Source: Paenibacillus kobensis NBRC 15729 (lineage in GTDB: Bacteria; Bacillota; Bacilli; Paenibacillales; Paenibacillaceae). From it: DNA of 64,000 bases. The notes beneath the pieces are model-generated. The model saw only the letters and a list, made by a program, of their open reading frames with translations, was not told the origin of the DNA and ran no database searches. Location of the stretch: the NCBI RefSeq assembly GCF_004000825.1, contig NZ_BILZ01000005.1, positions 1-64,000 of the forward strand. The letters are read 5' to 3'. Positions 55,001 to 64,000 of the stretch are shown here, piece after piece. Both the position numbers and the translations under genes were made by a program. Numbering within the stretch: position 1 is the first letter of the stretch; the number at the start of each line of letters is the position of its first letter.

Positions 55001-58000
55001 CTTGGACTTGCACTTCTTGGACTTGGCTCGCTGCCTCTTCCGCACGTCCGTAATAAGCCTGAATCGTCTCCGCATGGCTGGACATGAAGTACCCGATCAA
55101 TTTCTCAATCGTCGGATAGCCGTAAAATAACGAAGGTCCGATGTCGATCCCGTATTGCTTGGACAGCAATGAAGCGAACTGCGTCAACGAGATCGAATCG
55201 AAGCCGAAATCAACCAAATTCTCCTCGATATCGAGTTTGTTCGGCGGGATATTAAGTAAGCTCTCGATATGCTCTTTTATATCCCGCTCCAAACATTTCT
55301 CCGCGTCAATCTCGCCGCCGACGGCTTGCGGGCCGTTGACCGAACAAACGAGCTCCACAGGAGCAGGAACAGGATGAGCAGCTGCGGCTGCGGAATCGGT
55401 CAAGCCCAGAAACCGCTCGATCCTTCCGCGGTCGCCCGCCAGCACCAAGTGCCGTTCTCCGGGCTGAACCATCAACCGGTCGAATAAAGCGAGCCCTTCG
55501 CCGATTTCCAGAAACCGCTGACCGCTCGCTTTTAGATACATGCCGCTTTGCTCTTCCTCTGCGAATCCCATGCCGCCGTCCCTCCATAGCGGCCAGCCGA
55601 GAGCTGCCGTATGGCCGTGACGCAGCCCCTGTTCCCGCAAAGCGTTCCGATAATTCGCAAACGCCATCTGAAACCGGTTGCCCGCGGCATAGTCGCATGA
55701 GCCGAAATCGCCTAATACTGCCGAGGACGAAGAGAATAAACTAAAGAAATCAAGCGGTTCCTCCCGCAGCAGCTCGTCCAGGGCAACCGTTCCTTCCGTC
55801 TTCGGCCGCAGCACCCGCCGGAACTCCTCCGCGTCCTTCTCCAGCACGCTTCGATTCACCTGAATGCCTGCTGCATGGACCGCACCGTTAATCGGGCCGA
55901 ACCTAGCTTTGGCTCGGGCGAGCCCTTCCCTCATCCGAGGAAGATCGCACAAATCCGCCTGCACGTATTCCACACGGCTTCCCATCGCTTCCAGCGAGTC
56001 GATCTTCTTCCTTATGCCGTCATCCATAACCGAACGGCCGGTTAAGACGAGTTGAACCCGGTGCGTTCTTGCTGCGTGTTCGGCTAACAAATAGCCAAGC
56101 CCCCCGCAACCGCCCGTGATCAGGTAGGTTCCCCCAGCCTTCCATACCGGCCGCACAGAGGTTGCATCCGATGTCGGCCTAACCATACAGATACGCCTTT
56201 GACCTTCCGTATACAACACGTTCCGCAGGTTGGATGCCCGCAGCTCTGCGCCAATTCGTTCCGCCCATTCGCGCATGTCCGGTTCCTTGTCATGCAAGCC
56301 AGCCGCAGAGAGCAGCACCGTCATGGCCGTATTCGGCAGAACGTTCCGGAGCGAGCGTTGAATCCCGATCCATGATTCCGCGTAGCAGCGGTCAAGCTCA
56401 TTCTCGAAGGCGGCTGCCGCAACCAGCGTCCGCGTATCGGATTTCGAAGAAGCGATCGCTTGAATCGTATCGATCAAGGCGGCCGGGTCGTGGATATGAC
56501 TCGGATTTTCGAGCGGCCATAGATAGAGCACCGCATCGGCGCTTCCATACTTGCCAGCGATGTCGCGGAATGCCTCCTCTAATGAGGAACGGCCGCCGCC
56601 CTGGACATCATACCTATCCATGCCGAGACGTTGTCCGCTGTCCGCTTGTTCACTAATAAATACGAGCCTCGCCGAAGGCCAGACAGATTTCATCGCATCG
56701 GATAAAGCCTTTTGATTCCTAGGGTTCGAGAGTAAGCATGCCACCGTTCTCGGCGGAACCCGTTCAGCGCTGGCAGGCGCTAACGTCTCTTCCTGCCAGA
56801 CTTCCTCGAACGTCATCGGTTCATCGTGAGCATGCGGCATCGCCGAGCCAACCGGAATCGGGTCTAATAGTCCGTCTCTCGAAACTTTCTGCCCGTCGAC
56901 ATCAAGGCTAGTTGCGGACGGGAAAGGACTGCCCGCCATCCAATACCGTTCCCTTGCGAACGGATAAGTCGGCAAGGAGAGTCTCCGCGGCTTAACGGAC
57001 AAGCCGTCATACAGCCCGTTCCAGTCCACCTTCAACCCTTTGACCCATAAGTCGAGGAGCTTCCCGTATTTACCGCGCCGAATCCAATTCGCCATCGTCT
57101 CTTGCATGTCATCATCCGCAGTCAACGCTGCCAGCACGTCCTTGTTCGCCTTTACTTGCCCAAGGTACAGATCCGGCTGGTAGCCTTCTTCCTTCAAATA
57201 ACTGCCAAGTCTCTGCTTCAGTTCCTCGATGGAGCCCGCCGTAAACGCTAAGCGCTCCTCCATCTCCTCGCGGCCGACCTGCAGAGTGAAAGCAATATTC
57301 GCAAGATCTGCATCCGTATAACCGTTCTTCTCTAATGCAGCGAGCAGACGGGAAGCCCGCTCCTTCAGCCGGTCTCCGTTTCTCGCCGACAGCACGACTA
57401 GCGCCGGCTGATGTACCGCAGCTTCTGTCCGTTCATCGATCCGGCCTTCCGCAATAAACTCTTCCACGATAAGGTGTGCGTTCGCTCCACCGGCACCAAA
57501 GGAGGAAATCCCCGCTCGACGAGGATACTCCTTGCGTATCCCGCCGATCTCGACAAGCGGCCGCTTCCATTCCGCAGCCTCCTGCTGAACGACGAAAGGA
57601 GTCTCGGCAAAAACAATGTTCGGATTCAATTCCCGTGCATGCAGAGTAGGTGCAATCATACGGTGCTTCAATTGAAGCAGCACCTTGGCCAGACCTGCCA
57701 TGCCCGAAGCGCTTTCCGCATGGCCGATATTCGACTTCACCGATCCGATCGCACAGAACTGCTTATCAGACGTTTCAAGTTCGTACGCTTTGGTCAACCC
57801 GGCGATTTCGATCGGATCTCCCAGTGCCGTCCCCGTACCATGCGCTTCCACATACGAAATGGTTCGGGCCGGAACGCCGGAACGGCGCAGCGCTTCAGCG
57901 ACCGCCGCATGCTGTGCGTCGGGATTAGGAACCGTATAACCGTTTGTTTTGCCTCCCGCAGTCAAAGCACTGCCCTTCAGAACACCATAAATATGATCGC

Positions 58001-61000
58001 CATCCGCAATGGCGGCTTCCAACGGCTTCAGCACGACCGAGCATACCGTCTCTCCGTCAACAAAGCCGTCCGCTTGAGCTCCGAACGCCCTGCACGTTTC
58101 ACCGGCAGACAGCATCGTCGCTGCCGACAGCTTCAAGTAATGAACAGGATCGACAATCAAGTTCACGCCGCCCACGACGGCGCACTCGCTCATTCCGCTG
58201 TACAGGCTTTCCAAAGCCAGATGCACGGCTGTTAGCGATGATGAGCAGGCCGTATCGATAGCCATGCTTGGTCCTTGGAAGTTCATCAAGTAAGACACTC
58301 GATTGGCGATGGACCAGTAGCTGGCCCCTGTCGGGTAATTACCGTTCATCACCCCTACGAATACGCCGACCTTCCGGCTGCCGCTCAGGCTGGCTGGTGT
58401 ATACCCTGCGTCTTCGATTGAAGCGTAAGCCGTTTCCAAAAACAATCGCTCCTGAGGGTCCATTTGGACCGCTTCCTTCGGCGATATACGGAAGAACATT
58501 GGATCGAAGGCATCGATATCTGGAATGAAGCCTCCCCATCTTGTATACATCGAGCCGTTCTTGCCCTTTTCTTCGTCGTAGAACTTCCGCCAGTCCCACC
58601 GTTCCTCCGGAATTTCGGAGATGCAGCTTCTTCCCTCTTTCACCTTGTCCCATAATTCATCTGTCCCGCCGCCCATCGGGAACCGGCCGGACAAACCGAT
58701 GACCGCAACATCTCTCCCATACGGCTTCGGTACATCCGTTATGGAAGAGGAATGCTGCAGCTCTGACATCGCCGACCTCGAAACAAACCTTCCTTTGTTT
58801 CTTCCCGCAGGCTTGCGCGGACGATGCGTCTGAGCAGGCAATGAAAAGCCGGACGTGCTGCCTTCGGAAGCCGCGGTCGCCCCTGCCTTCACGTTCTCCA
58901 TGCCGACCAGCTTCCGCAATTTCTCCTCCTGTGTCCGAATAAAATGCTCGACCAGCGAATCGATCGTCCGATGCTCGAAGAACAACGTGGAGGTGACGGA
59001 ATCAAGCGTGCCGCGAAGCGCATCCGTCAGTTGAACGACGAGAATCGAATCGATGCCGTAGCTTTCGAGCGGCTCCGATGTGTCGATCCGGTGGCTTGGC
59101 AGCTTGAGCACTTCTCCGATTAGTCCTTTAAAATAGTTGCGGCTCCTCTCGCGCAGCAGTTCCTTCTCTTGCGGTACTGCTGCGGCGCGCGGACTCTCTG
59201 CCGCTTCCGGACGATAACTTGCGGAAGCCGCAGCCGCTTGAGCCTTCGCCTCACGGCGGTCCTCTGCTCTTGCGGCTGGTGCTGTCTTCACAACCTGCCT
59301 TGCGATTCCGTCGCTGTGCGCCGCAACGATCTGCTGCCCCCATTCATGAGCAGAGCTGGCCGGGAAGATGATTCGTTCGAAACCTTCTTCGGCAAGCACC
59401 GCATGCCAAGTATCCGGAGCCAACGCCGGACAACCCGCCACGCGCAGCGCTTCATCCTCGTACGTCCACCAGCCGTCGAGCAGCCCGAACGTAATATGCG
59501 TAAACAGATCGCTGCGGGTAATTTCGTTCAGCAGCAGAATGCCCCCGCTGCGCAGCAGCGCTTTGGCATTGCGCAGTACGGTACGGATGTCCCGAGTCGC
59601 ATGCAGAACATTCGCCGCAATGACTACGTCATAGCTGCCGGCGGCGATCCCTTGCTCTTGAATTCCTTGCTCCGCATTGAAGATGTCATAAGTCAAAAAC
59701 GGATATTGCGGACCATATTCCTTCTCCGCATGCAGAAGAAAGGCCCGCGAGAGATCCGTATAGGCGTACTCTTGAATCGAATCCCGATAAGGCTGCAGCT
59801 TGCGCAGCACCTCACAGCTCGTACCGCCTGTGCCTGCGCCGATTTCCAGTATTCGGACCTTTGCAGCCGGGTTATGCCGTATTCGCTGCTCCAAGTAAGC
59901 GTATGCCGTATCCGCTAGCACCTCATTGAAGTAATCCGCATGCGAATTATGTTTGTAGATTCCTTCGACCAGACTCATCGAGGAGTTCGGGAACATCACA
60001 TCCGTTGCTGGGCGCCTGCCGCTTACGATATCCGGCAGACCGTGCAGCATCGTCTCCGCAAGCACAACCCGTGCCTTTAATCCTTCGGCGTTCAGCCAAT
60101 CCTTCTTGCGCTCGTCCCACTCTTGCCAGAGAGCATCCTCCGACTCCCAAGGCATATCGTTCAACGGGTCAGTTGCTCCCCAATGTTTCGCTAAGAGCGT
60201 AACGCTTGCTTCCATCCATTTGGCGAACATCGCTTTGTCCTGCACGCCATGCTCCGCCCCGCTTATGATTGTCCGAAGCCGCATGAGCAGCAGACGCGCA
60301 ATGAGACGTTCGATCTCACTCGCAGCCGGATCGCCGAGCGCTTTGGCTTTCCGATTCCGCAATTCTCTCTTATCATCAAGCATAAGATTAAAAATGACGG
60401 CGTCGCGCGACGAGAACTCCGGTGCAGGATAGACCGAAACGGCTTGCTGAATATCGATGATTCCCGACAGCCCGGGGTTAGCGGTTCTGATGAGCGCCAT
60501 CTGATTCGCCGGGCCTGCGAGCAACTCCTCGAGCGCCTCCATCGCTTCCGGCGGTTCGATCGAGCCGATCCCTCTCTGCGCCATGCGTTCCCGGTATTCC
60601 GGAGAAGCGACGGCCCCTGTGCTGCCCCAGTAGCCCCAGTTCATCACTTTGACCGCGCATGGCCATGCCCCTGCCAAATAACCGGCATACGCATCCTTAA
60701 ACGCGCAGCCTGCGCTGTAATTGCTTTGTCCTGCGGATCGCGCAAACGCATTGACGGAAGAGAAGAACAGCACAAAGTCGAGCGGCTCGTTCCGGAACAC
60801 CTGTCCGATCCGTACGGAAACGTCAACTTTGGCGGATAACGCCGCTTCGAACCGCTCTTCGTCCATGTTCGCGAGCGACTGGTCCAACAGAACGAGCGCC
60901 GCATGCACGACGCCATTAATGCGGGCGTGGCGCTGCTTGATGGCCAGATAAGCACGCTGAAGCGACTGCACGTCAGTCGCGTCGGCAGCTATATATTCGG

Positions 61001-64000
61001 GAGCCGTCCCTGCAGCCGCAAGCCGGTCGATGTGAGCTTGAATACCGGCATCTTTCTCCCGTCTGCCGATCCATATGATCTTGGCCTGGTAAGTCCGAAT
61101 CATATATTCGCTCCAGACTTGACCGATGCCGCCGGCGCCTCCGATCACCACATACACGCCGCCTGGTCTGCAAAGAGTCGGTTCCGATGCAGCTTCCCGG
61201 ATCGGGACGAGCTTCTGCGTATGCCACTCGCCTGTACGATAAACCCACGAGTTTCCTTGCGGATCAGACGGAAGCTCGAATAAGCTGGATAGCGGCGTCT
61301 CCTTGTCCGCTTCCAGATCCGCCACGCGAATCCGCCAGCTTGGATATTCTTTCGCTATCGCGCCCGCCAGTCCGTGGACGCTGGCATGGGCGGTTCTCAA
61401 CCGGTCATGGGAATAGATCTGCAGCGCCTCCACCGTCACCAGTGTCCATTCCAGCGTCAGTCTGCCATACTCCAATAGCTGAAGCGCCTTAATGAGGCGG
61501 AATACTTGCAGTACCCCGCGCTCCTGCTCTTCGATCCACGCCTCGTCGGCAGCAGATTCAATCGGATCCTCCGGCGCGATCCATATGATGTGCCTTACCG
61601 GGCCTATCGCCTCTAACCGCAGAGCGATGACATCCTCTGTATCGCCATGCGCAAGTTCCAGCGAAGAAGCATCGGCCCAATGCCGCAGCATCTGTTCCCG
61701 CAGTTCCCCGGCGGATCCAATGACCAATATGCCGCCAGCGCTGTCTGCTGCTGCGCCTAACTTCCTCTCAGGCTTAACCGTGTTCCAGACCGGCAGCAAC
61801 CGTAACGTTTCCATCTGCGGCTTGGCCGCTAGCGGCCGCGCTTCTCCCTGATGCTGCCCAATCCCCGCAGCCTCGGCTTTGCGAACGGTAAACCCTCTTA
61901 ATCGAGCACAAACCTTCCCCTGCCGGTCGCACAAATCGAGATCGAATTTCTCGACGCTCCCGCCGATCGAACTCCCTTCGCTATAACGCACATAAGCCAT
62001 CATCCGGGATGAGCAGGTTCCGGTCACTTCAAGCTCATCCAGTGCAAAAGGCAAATAAAGCCCGCTGGCATCTCTCCCTATGTCCGCTTCAGCCAGACGC
62101 AGTCCAATCGATGCTTGCAGCGCGGAATCAAGCAGGCTCGGATGCAGCACGTACCGGTCTTCTGTCTCAGCAAGAAAATCCGGTAAGGAAAGCTCCGCCA
62201 GCACTTGGCCACCGCCGACGCTGAGCCGCTCGATGCCCTGGTGGCCCGGGCCATACTCGATCCCCAATAAACGGAAGCTGTCATATACGCCAGCCGCATC
62301 GAACGATTGGAGTCGGCCATGATCATACAACGCGTCCAGATCGAGGACTGGGGCCTCTTCGGCAGCGTACAGTTCTGCACAGCCGCTGCTGTACAGGATT
62401 ACCGGGCCTTCTTCCTCATTACCGTATATATCAAAATAAATCTCCTCTCCCTCGCCCGGCGTAAGTCCGATATGCACTTGAGCCGACTGCGTTCCCGCTG
62501 TGAGAGGACGAAGCCACGTCACGTCCGTCAGCCGGATTGCCGACGGCCCTTCCGTCAAGCATGCTGCCGCATCGCTAACCGCAGCCCTTGCCATCTCCAG
62601 AAAAGCGGCGGCTGGCAGCAGCGACTGACCGCCGACGGCATGATCGGCCAAGAAAAACTCGGCTCCCGTAAATGCCGAAGTGTACCGCTGTTCGGCCATA
62701 TCCGACGTATTGGCGTGCAAGAGCGGATGCAGATAATCCGTCTTGGCATCATGATTCGCTGTGCCGCCATCATGCTGTTCGCTGGCGATCCAGTACCTTT
62801 CCCTAGCAAAAGGATAAGAAGGAAGCCGCATTCTCTTTGGAACGGTACCGGCGTCGGAGTAAAGCCGGGACCAATCAATGGCGTAGCCTTTTACCCACAG
62901 CTCGAGAAGCTTGTCGTACTTTCCTTTCGCTATCCAATTGCCTACCGCTGCAGCCATGTCCTCATCTTGGGCGATGAGAGTCAGCATTTCCTTATTGCGT
63001 TTCACTCCGTCCCGGTGGAAGGATTGGAGATCTGCATGTTCCTCTACGTAAGCATTCAGTATCCGTACGGCATCTGCCATCGTGTCCGCCTGCAGTGCCA
63101 GACGCTCCTCCATCGCTTCGCGTCCGACTTGAAGCGTATAGGCTATATTCGGCAAATCCGCATCCGTATATGATTCGTTGCGAATAGCCTCAAGCAGACG
63201 CTGCGCCTGCTCGCGAAGCCGCTCATCGGTTCTCGCGGACAGCAGAAGGAGTGCCGGACGCGCAGGGTAAACCGCTGGGCGATCCTGCATCCCTTTCGAA
63301 ATAGCCGGCTCGGATGGAACGTACTCCTGAATGACAATATGGGCATTGGATCCGCCCGCGCCGAACGATGATAGGCCAGCAGTCCGAGGATAAGCCTTCG
63401 TCTCGCCGTCAAGATTAAGCACCGGCCGGTTCCATTCCGTCAACTCCCGTTGGACGGCAAACGGCGTCTGAGCGAAATCGATATTCGGATTCAGCTCTTC
63501 CGCATGCAGGGAAGGGACAAGCTGGCCGTACCGGAGCTGCAGAAGCACTTTGGTCAACCCGGCGATTCCCGCTGCGCTTTCGGAATGGCCAATGTTCGAC
63601 TTAACGGATCCGATAGCGCAAAATTGTTTGTCCTGCGTATAGGTCTCGAAACCTTTGGCTAACCCGGCAATTTCAATCGGATCCCCTAGGGAAGTTCCTG
63701 TTCCGTGAGCTTCCACGTACGACACGGTTCTGGCATCGACTCCCGCCTCGCGCAACGCTTTGCCGATGACCTCCGCTTGAGCATTCGGGTTCGGAACGGT
63801 ATACCCGTTTACTTTGCCGCCATGATTGACGGCCGTTCCTTTGATGACCCCGTAGATCGGGTCTCCATCGGCGACCGCCTTATGAAGCGGCTTCAACAGG
63901 ACAGCGCCGACTCCCTCGCCCGGCACGTAGCCGTCGCCGCCAAGTCCGAAGCTTTCGCATCGGCCCTTGCTCGATACAAACTGCCCTTGCTCCAGCAAAA
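52035..64000 (-). CDS. Trans-AT PKS, 5' end outside the window: [KS]-DH-KR-MT-ACP | KS-KR-ACP | KS(degenerate)-O-methyltransferase
   Basis: Partial. The gene enters from the right edge inside a KS, so the apparent Met at 63998 is internal and at least 3987 residues are visible. Order by position: KS C-terminal half (64000-62950, EAHGTGT); DH (about 62730-61850, DHAVGGQSLLP, LDSALQ); KR (about 61200-60450, GGAGGIG, GQSNYSAG); C-methyltransferase (about 60000-59330, EIGAGTGGTS); ACP (about 59130-58930, YGIDSILV); KS (58710-57470, DTACSSS); KR (about 56800-55500, GGCGGLG, SCDYAAGN); ACP (about 55290-55060, FGFDSISLTQFA); KS (54880-53600) with TASCSSG and AHSVGAKIGD instead of DTACSSS and AHGTGTxLGD; and an O-methyltransferase-type domain (52990-52180, LDIGCGHGTD, ERGWTSYCLF). 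It ends without an ACP. The next protein starts with one. Confidence 0.92.
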   Translation of the reverse strand, partial: LLEQGQFVSSKGRCESFGLGGDGYVPGEGVGAVLLKPLHKAVADGDPIYGVIKGTAVNHGGKVNGYTVPNPNAQAEVIGKALREAGVDARTVSYVEAHGTGTSLGDPIEIAGLAKGFETYTQDKQFCAIGSVKSNIGHSESAAGIAGLTKVLLQLRYGQLVPSLHAEELNPNIDFAQTPFAVQRELTEWNRPVLNLDGETKAYPRTAGLSSFGAGGSNAHIVIQEYVPSEPAISKGMQDRPAVYPARPALLLLSARTDERLREQAQRLLEAIRNESYTDADLPNIAYTLQVGREAMEERLALQADTMADAVRILNAYVEEHADLQSFHRDGVKRNKEMLTLIAQDEDMAAAVGNWIAKGKYDKLLELWVKGYAIDWSRLYSDAGTVPKRMRLPSYPFARERYWIASEQHDGGTANHDAKTDYLHPLLHANTSDMAEQRYTSAFTGAEFFLADHAVGGQSLLPAAAFLEMARAAVSDAAACLTEGPSAIRLTDVTWLRPLTAGTQSAQVHIGLTPGEGEEIYFDIYGNEEEGPVILYSSGCAELYAAEEAPVLDLDALYDHGRLQSFDAAGVYDSFRLLGIEYGPGHQGIERLSVGGGQVLAELSLPDFLAETEDRYVLHPSLLDSALQASIGLRLAEADIGRDASGLYLPFALDELEVTGTCSSRMMAYVRYSEGSSIGGSVEKFDLDLCDRQGKVCARLRGFTVRKAEAAGIGQHQGEARPLAAKPQMETLRLLPVWNTVKPERKLGAAADSAGGILVIGSAGELREQMLRHWADASSLELAHGDTEDVIALRLEAIGPVRHIIWIAPEDPIESAADEAWIEEQERGVLQVFRLIKALQLLEYGRLTLEWTLVTVEALQIYSHDRLRTAHASVHGLAGAIAKEYPSWRIRVADLEADKETPLSSLFELPSDPQGNSWVYRTGEWHTQKLVPIREAASEPTLCRPGGVYVVIGGAGGIGQVWSEYMIRTYQAKIIWIGRREKDAGIQAHIDRLAAAGTAPEYIAADATDVQSLQRAYLAIKQRHARINGVVHAALVLLDQSLANMDEERFEAALSAKVDVSVRIGQVFRNEPLDFVLFFSSVNAFARSAGQSNYSAGCAFKDAYAGYLAGAWPCAVKVMNWGYWGSTGAVASPEYRERMAQRGIGSIEPPEAMEALEELLAGPANQMALIRTANPGLSGIIDIQQAVSVYPAPEFSSRDAVIFNLMLDDKRELRNRKAKALGDPAASEIERLIARLLLMRLRTIISGAEHGVQDKAMFAKWMEASVTLLAKHWGATDPLNDMPWESEDALWQEWDERKKDWLNAEGLKARVVLAETMLHGLPDIVSGRRPATDVMFPNSSMSLVEGIYKHNSHADYFNEVLADTAYAYLEQRIRHNPAAKVRILEIGAGTGGTSCEVLRKLQPYRDSIQEYAYTDLSRAFLLHAEKEYGPQYPFLTYDIFNAEQGIQEQGIAAGSYDVVIAANVLHATRDIRTVLRNAKALLRSGGILLLNEITRSDLFTHITFGLLDGWWTYEDEALRVAGCPALAPDTWHAVLAEEGFERIIFPASSAHEWGQQIVAAHSDGIARQVVKTAPAARAEDRREAKAQAAAASASYRPEAAESPRAAAVPQEKELLRERSRNYFKGLIGEVLKLPSHRIDTSEPLESYGIDSILVVQLTDALRGTLDSVTSTLFFEHRTIDSLVEHFIRTQEEKLRKLVGMENVKAGATAASEGSTSGFSLPAQTHRPRKPAGRNKGRFVSRSAMSELQHSSSITDVPKPYGRDVAVIGLSGRFPMGGGTDELWDKVKEGRSCISEIPEERWDWRKFYDEEKGKNGSMYTRWGGFIPDIDAFDPMFFRISPKEAVQMDPQERLFLETAYASIEDAGYTPASLSGSRKVGVFVGVMNGNYPTGASYWSIANRVSYLMNFQGPSMAIDTACSSSLTAVHLALESLYSGMSECAVVGGVNLIVDPVHYLKLSAATMLSAGETCRAFGAQADGFVDGETVCSVVLKPLEAAIADGDHIYGVLKGSALTAGGKTNGYTVPNPDAQHAAVAEALRRSGVPARTISYVEAHGTGTALGDPIEIAGLTKAYELETSDKQFCAIGSVKSNIGHAESASGMAGLAKVLLQLKHRMIAPTLHARELNPNIVFAETPFVVQQEAAEWKRPLVEIGGIRKEYPRRAGISSFGAGGANAHLIVEEFIAEGRIDERTEAAVHQPALVVLSARNGDRLKERASRLLAALEKNGYTDADLANIAFTLQVGREEMEERLAFTAGSIEELKQRLGSYLKEEGYQPDLYLGQVKANKDVLAALTADDDMQETMANWIRRGKYGKLLDLWVKGLKVDWNGLYDGLSVKPRRLSLPTYPFARERYWMAGSPFPSATSLDVDGQKVSRDGLLDPIPVGSAMPHAHDEPMTFEEVWQEETLAPASAERVPPRTVACLLSNPRNQKALSDAMKSVWPSARLVFISEQADSGQRLGMDRYDVQGGGRSSLEEAFRDIAGKYGSADAVLYLWPLENPSHIHDPAALIDTIQAIASSKSDTRTLVAAAAFENELDRCYAESWIGIQRSLRNVLPNTAMTVLLSAAGLHDKEPDMREWAERIGAELRASNLRNVLYTEGQRRICMVRPTSDATSVRPVWKAGGTYLITGGCGGLGYLLAEHAARTHRVQLVLTGRSVMDDGIRKKIDSLEAMGSRVEYVQADLCDLPRMREGLARAKARFGPINGAVHAAGIQVNRSVLEKDAEEFRRVLRPKTEGTVALDELLREEPLDFFSLFSSSSAVLGDFGSCDYAAGNRFQMAFANYRNALREQGLRHGHTAALGWPLWRDGGMGFAEEEQSGMYLKASGQRFLEIGEGLALFDRLMVQPGERHLVLAGDRGRIERFLGLTDSAAAAAHPVPAPVELVCSVNGPQAVGGEIDAEKCLERDIKEHIESLLNIPPNKLDIEENLVDFGFDSISLTQFASLLSKQYGIDIGPSLFYGYPTIEKLIGYFMSSHAETIQAYYGRAEEAASQVQEVQVQAQVSPVPVSKPEQPLTGGYSVSAGVPELSVHPSERAAVAAFAPEPIAIIGMSGQFPGANDIEAFWRNLESGESAISEIPPERWDWRNYDGDPQKDPRASSSRWGGFVSDIDRFDPLFFEISPKEAELMDPQQRLFLEEAWHALEDAGYMGERIRGTMCGVYVGAEESQYADVTGGAGQISSNQNATLSARIAYKLDLKGPNFTLTASCSSGLVAVHQACQALRSGDCDMAVAGGVSLTVSPRMYAGLSKANMLSPDGTCSVFDRRANGLVPGEAVAIVVLKPLSKAIADNDRIYGTITASGVNYDGQTNGISAPSPLSQEQLIKQIYERNGIRPERIGFLMAHSVGAKIGDSIEIGALSHAFQSFTDAKAHCAIGSVKPLIGHTFAASGVVSLIAMLMAMKHKTILPLPGFGSLSELINLRNSPFHIANERQEWRASAGGPRLGAISTTGISGTNAHAVIEEFIPPSVGRNTEDHDQVSHAIVLSAHNAERLQAAARQLADYLQDNRTAGVTLRDLAYTLSVGREAMKARLAIVTASREQLITQLEAYLADSPDGLLRESAVYAEHAAAASEGNAGLTLSASEAAESVATALEKRDLMRLASMWAEGGRVPWAKLFVAGSASIVSLPGYPFKKRKCWPKADLTDSVPKAAKTADRLRPSKADEGNKAAELYSFNAADRTTDFEEEYLTFCPFESRIPGFSMSRVMLNPDQYPEEAALVKAKQVELRQVLFYKTDFRRLRSVLDIGCGHGTDVIQIASLYPGIRTHGYTISEGQAELGNKRIEGMYLSSRAEIFHRDSSVDKFPSRYDLVIGIEVCCHIPDKAAVFSNIAGSLQDDGQIVLMDFIANLRGPIVDSDIGIAIATSPEWAGVLSRCGLAIEEIVDVSSWIANYLYDPECERNTEHLVPVARDSLRSYANNAVSLERGWTSYCLFRIRKNKLLSESELKAHNERKLANKTPYAEALEEMKRLGQIPYPPSVGSAIGETLPTL

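Noticed and set aside
52035-63998. The Met at 63998 as the true start of the PKS gene.
   Set aside because: It is in the middle of a KS domain (MLEQGQFVSSKGRCESF). The gene clearly continues off the right edge.

Overview
The window looks like chromosomal DNA from a Gram-positive, spore-former-type bacterium, most likely Paenibacillaceae (Paenibacillus/Cohnella-like). The reasons are Bacillus-type Shine-Dalgarno sequences (GGAGG, AGGAG), TTG starts with strong SDs, rho-independent terminators, many AraC-regulated sugar operons, a GH10 xylanase, an SLH/CAP surface protein with WG repeats, and a large trans-AT polyketide synthase (PKS). No tRNA, rRNA, CRISPR array or intact insertion sequence was seen. 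The assignment is an inference from gene content.

Layout. (1) 0.3-9.2 kb: carbohydrate catabolism. A sugar isomerase/epimerase plus MocA-type oxidoreductase operon faces a divergent AraC regulator. A DUF2238 membrane protein follows. Then comes a uxaB-uxaA-dehydrogenase operon (hexuronate or L-galactonate to 2-keto-3-deoxygluconate), with its own divergent AraC regulator and a candidate operator. (2) 9.2-16.7 kb: an AT-rich, tightly overlapping eight-gene operon on the minus strand: two BtrH-like (C39-fold) proteins, an acyl-activating enzyme, a FabG-like SDR, a nucleotide-sugar epimerase, a GT2 glycosyltransferase, a free-standing ACP and an Fe(II)/2-oxoglutarate dioxygenase. It reads as a small uncharacterised biosynthetic gene cluster for an acylated, glycosylated and hydroxylated metabolite. 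(3) 16.8-19.8 kb: a fragment of a GH10 xylanase, a shikimate-kinase-like protein with altered substrate residues, an intact GH10 xylanase and a CBS-domain protein, with terminators and a cre-like site.

(4) 20.1-28.2 kb, plus strand: a three-gene exported set: a lipoprotein, an M23 peptidase, and a 1947-residue subtilase with Fn3, PPC and a seven-repeat propeller-like C-terminus. (5) 28.3-32.2 kb, minus strand: a 1293-residue WG-repeat/SLH/CAP envelope protein. (6) 32.3-33.8 kb: an acyl-CoA ligase that may be tied to the PKS.

(7) 34.0-64.0 kb, minus strand: the end of a trans-AT PKS operon, ending at a strong terminator (33951-33992) and running off the right edge. Readable order: [KS]-DH-KR-MT-ACP, KS-KR-ACP, KS(degenerate)-OMT || ACP, KS-DH-KR-ACP(Ser to Ala)-ACP, KS-DH-KR-MT-ACP, KS || DH(inactive)-ACP-TE. 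These are followed by an OYE-family flavin oxidoreductase and a discrete acyltransferase that looks like the acyl-hydrolase (PksD/PedC) branch. No AT domain is built into the synthases. The predicted final part of the chain has an alpha-methyl alkene, a beta-methoxy group, a diene with a second alpha-methyl, and a last unreduced beta-keto extension released by the TE. The upstream modules, loading module and true malonyl-AT lie outside the window.
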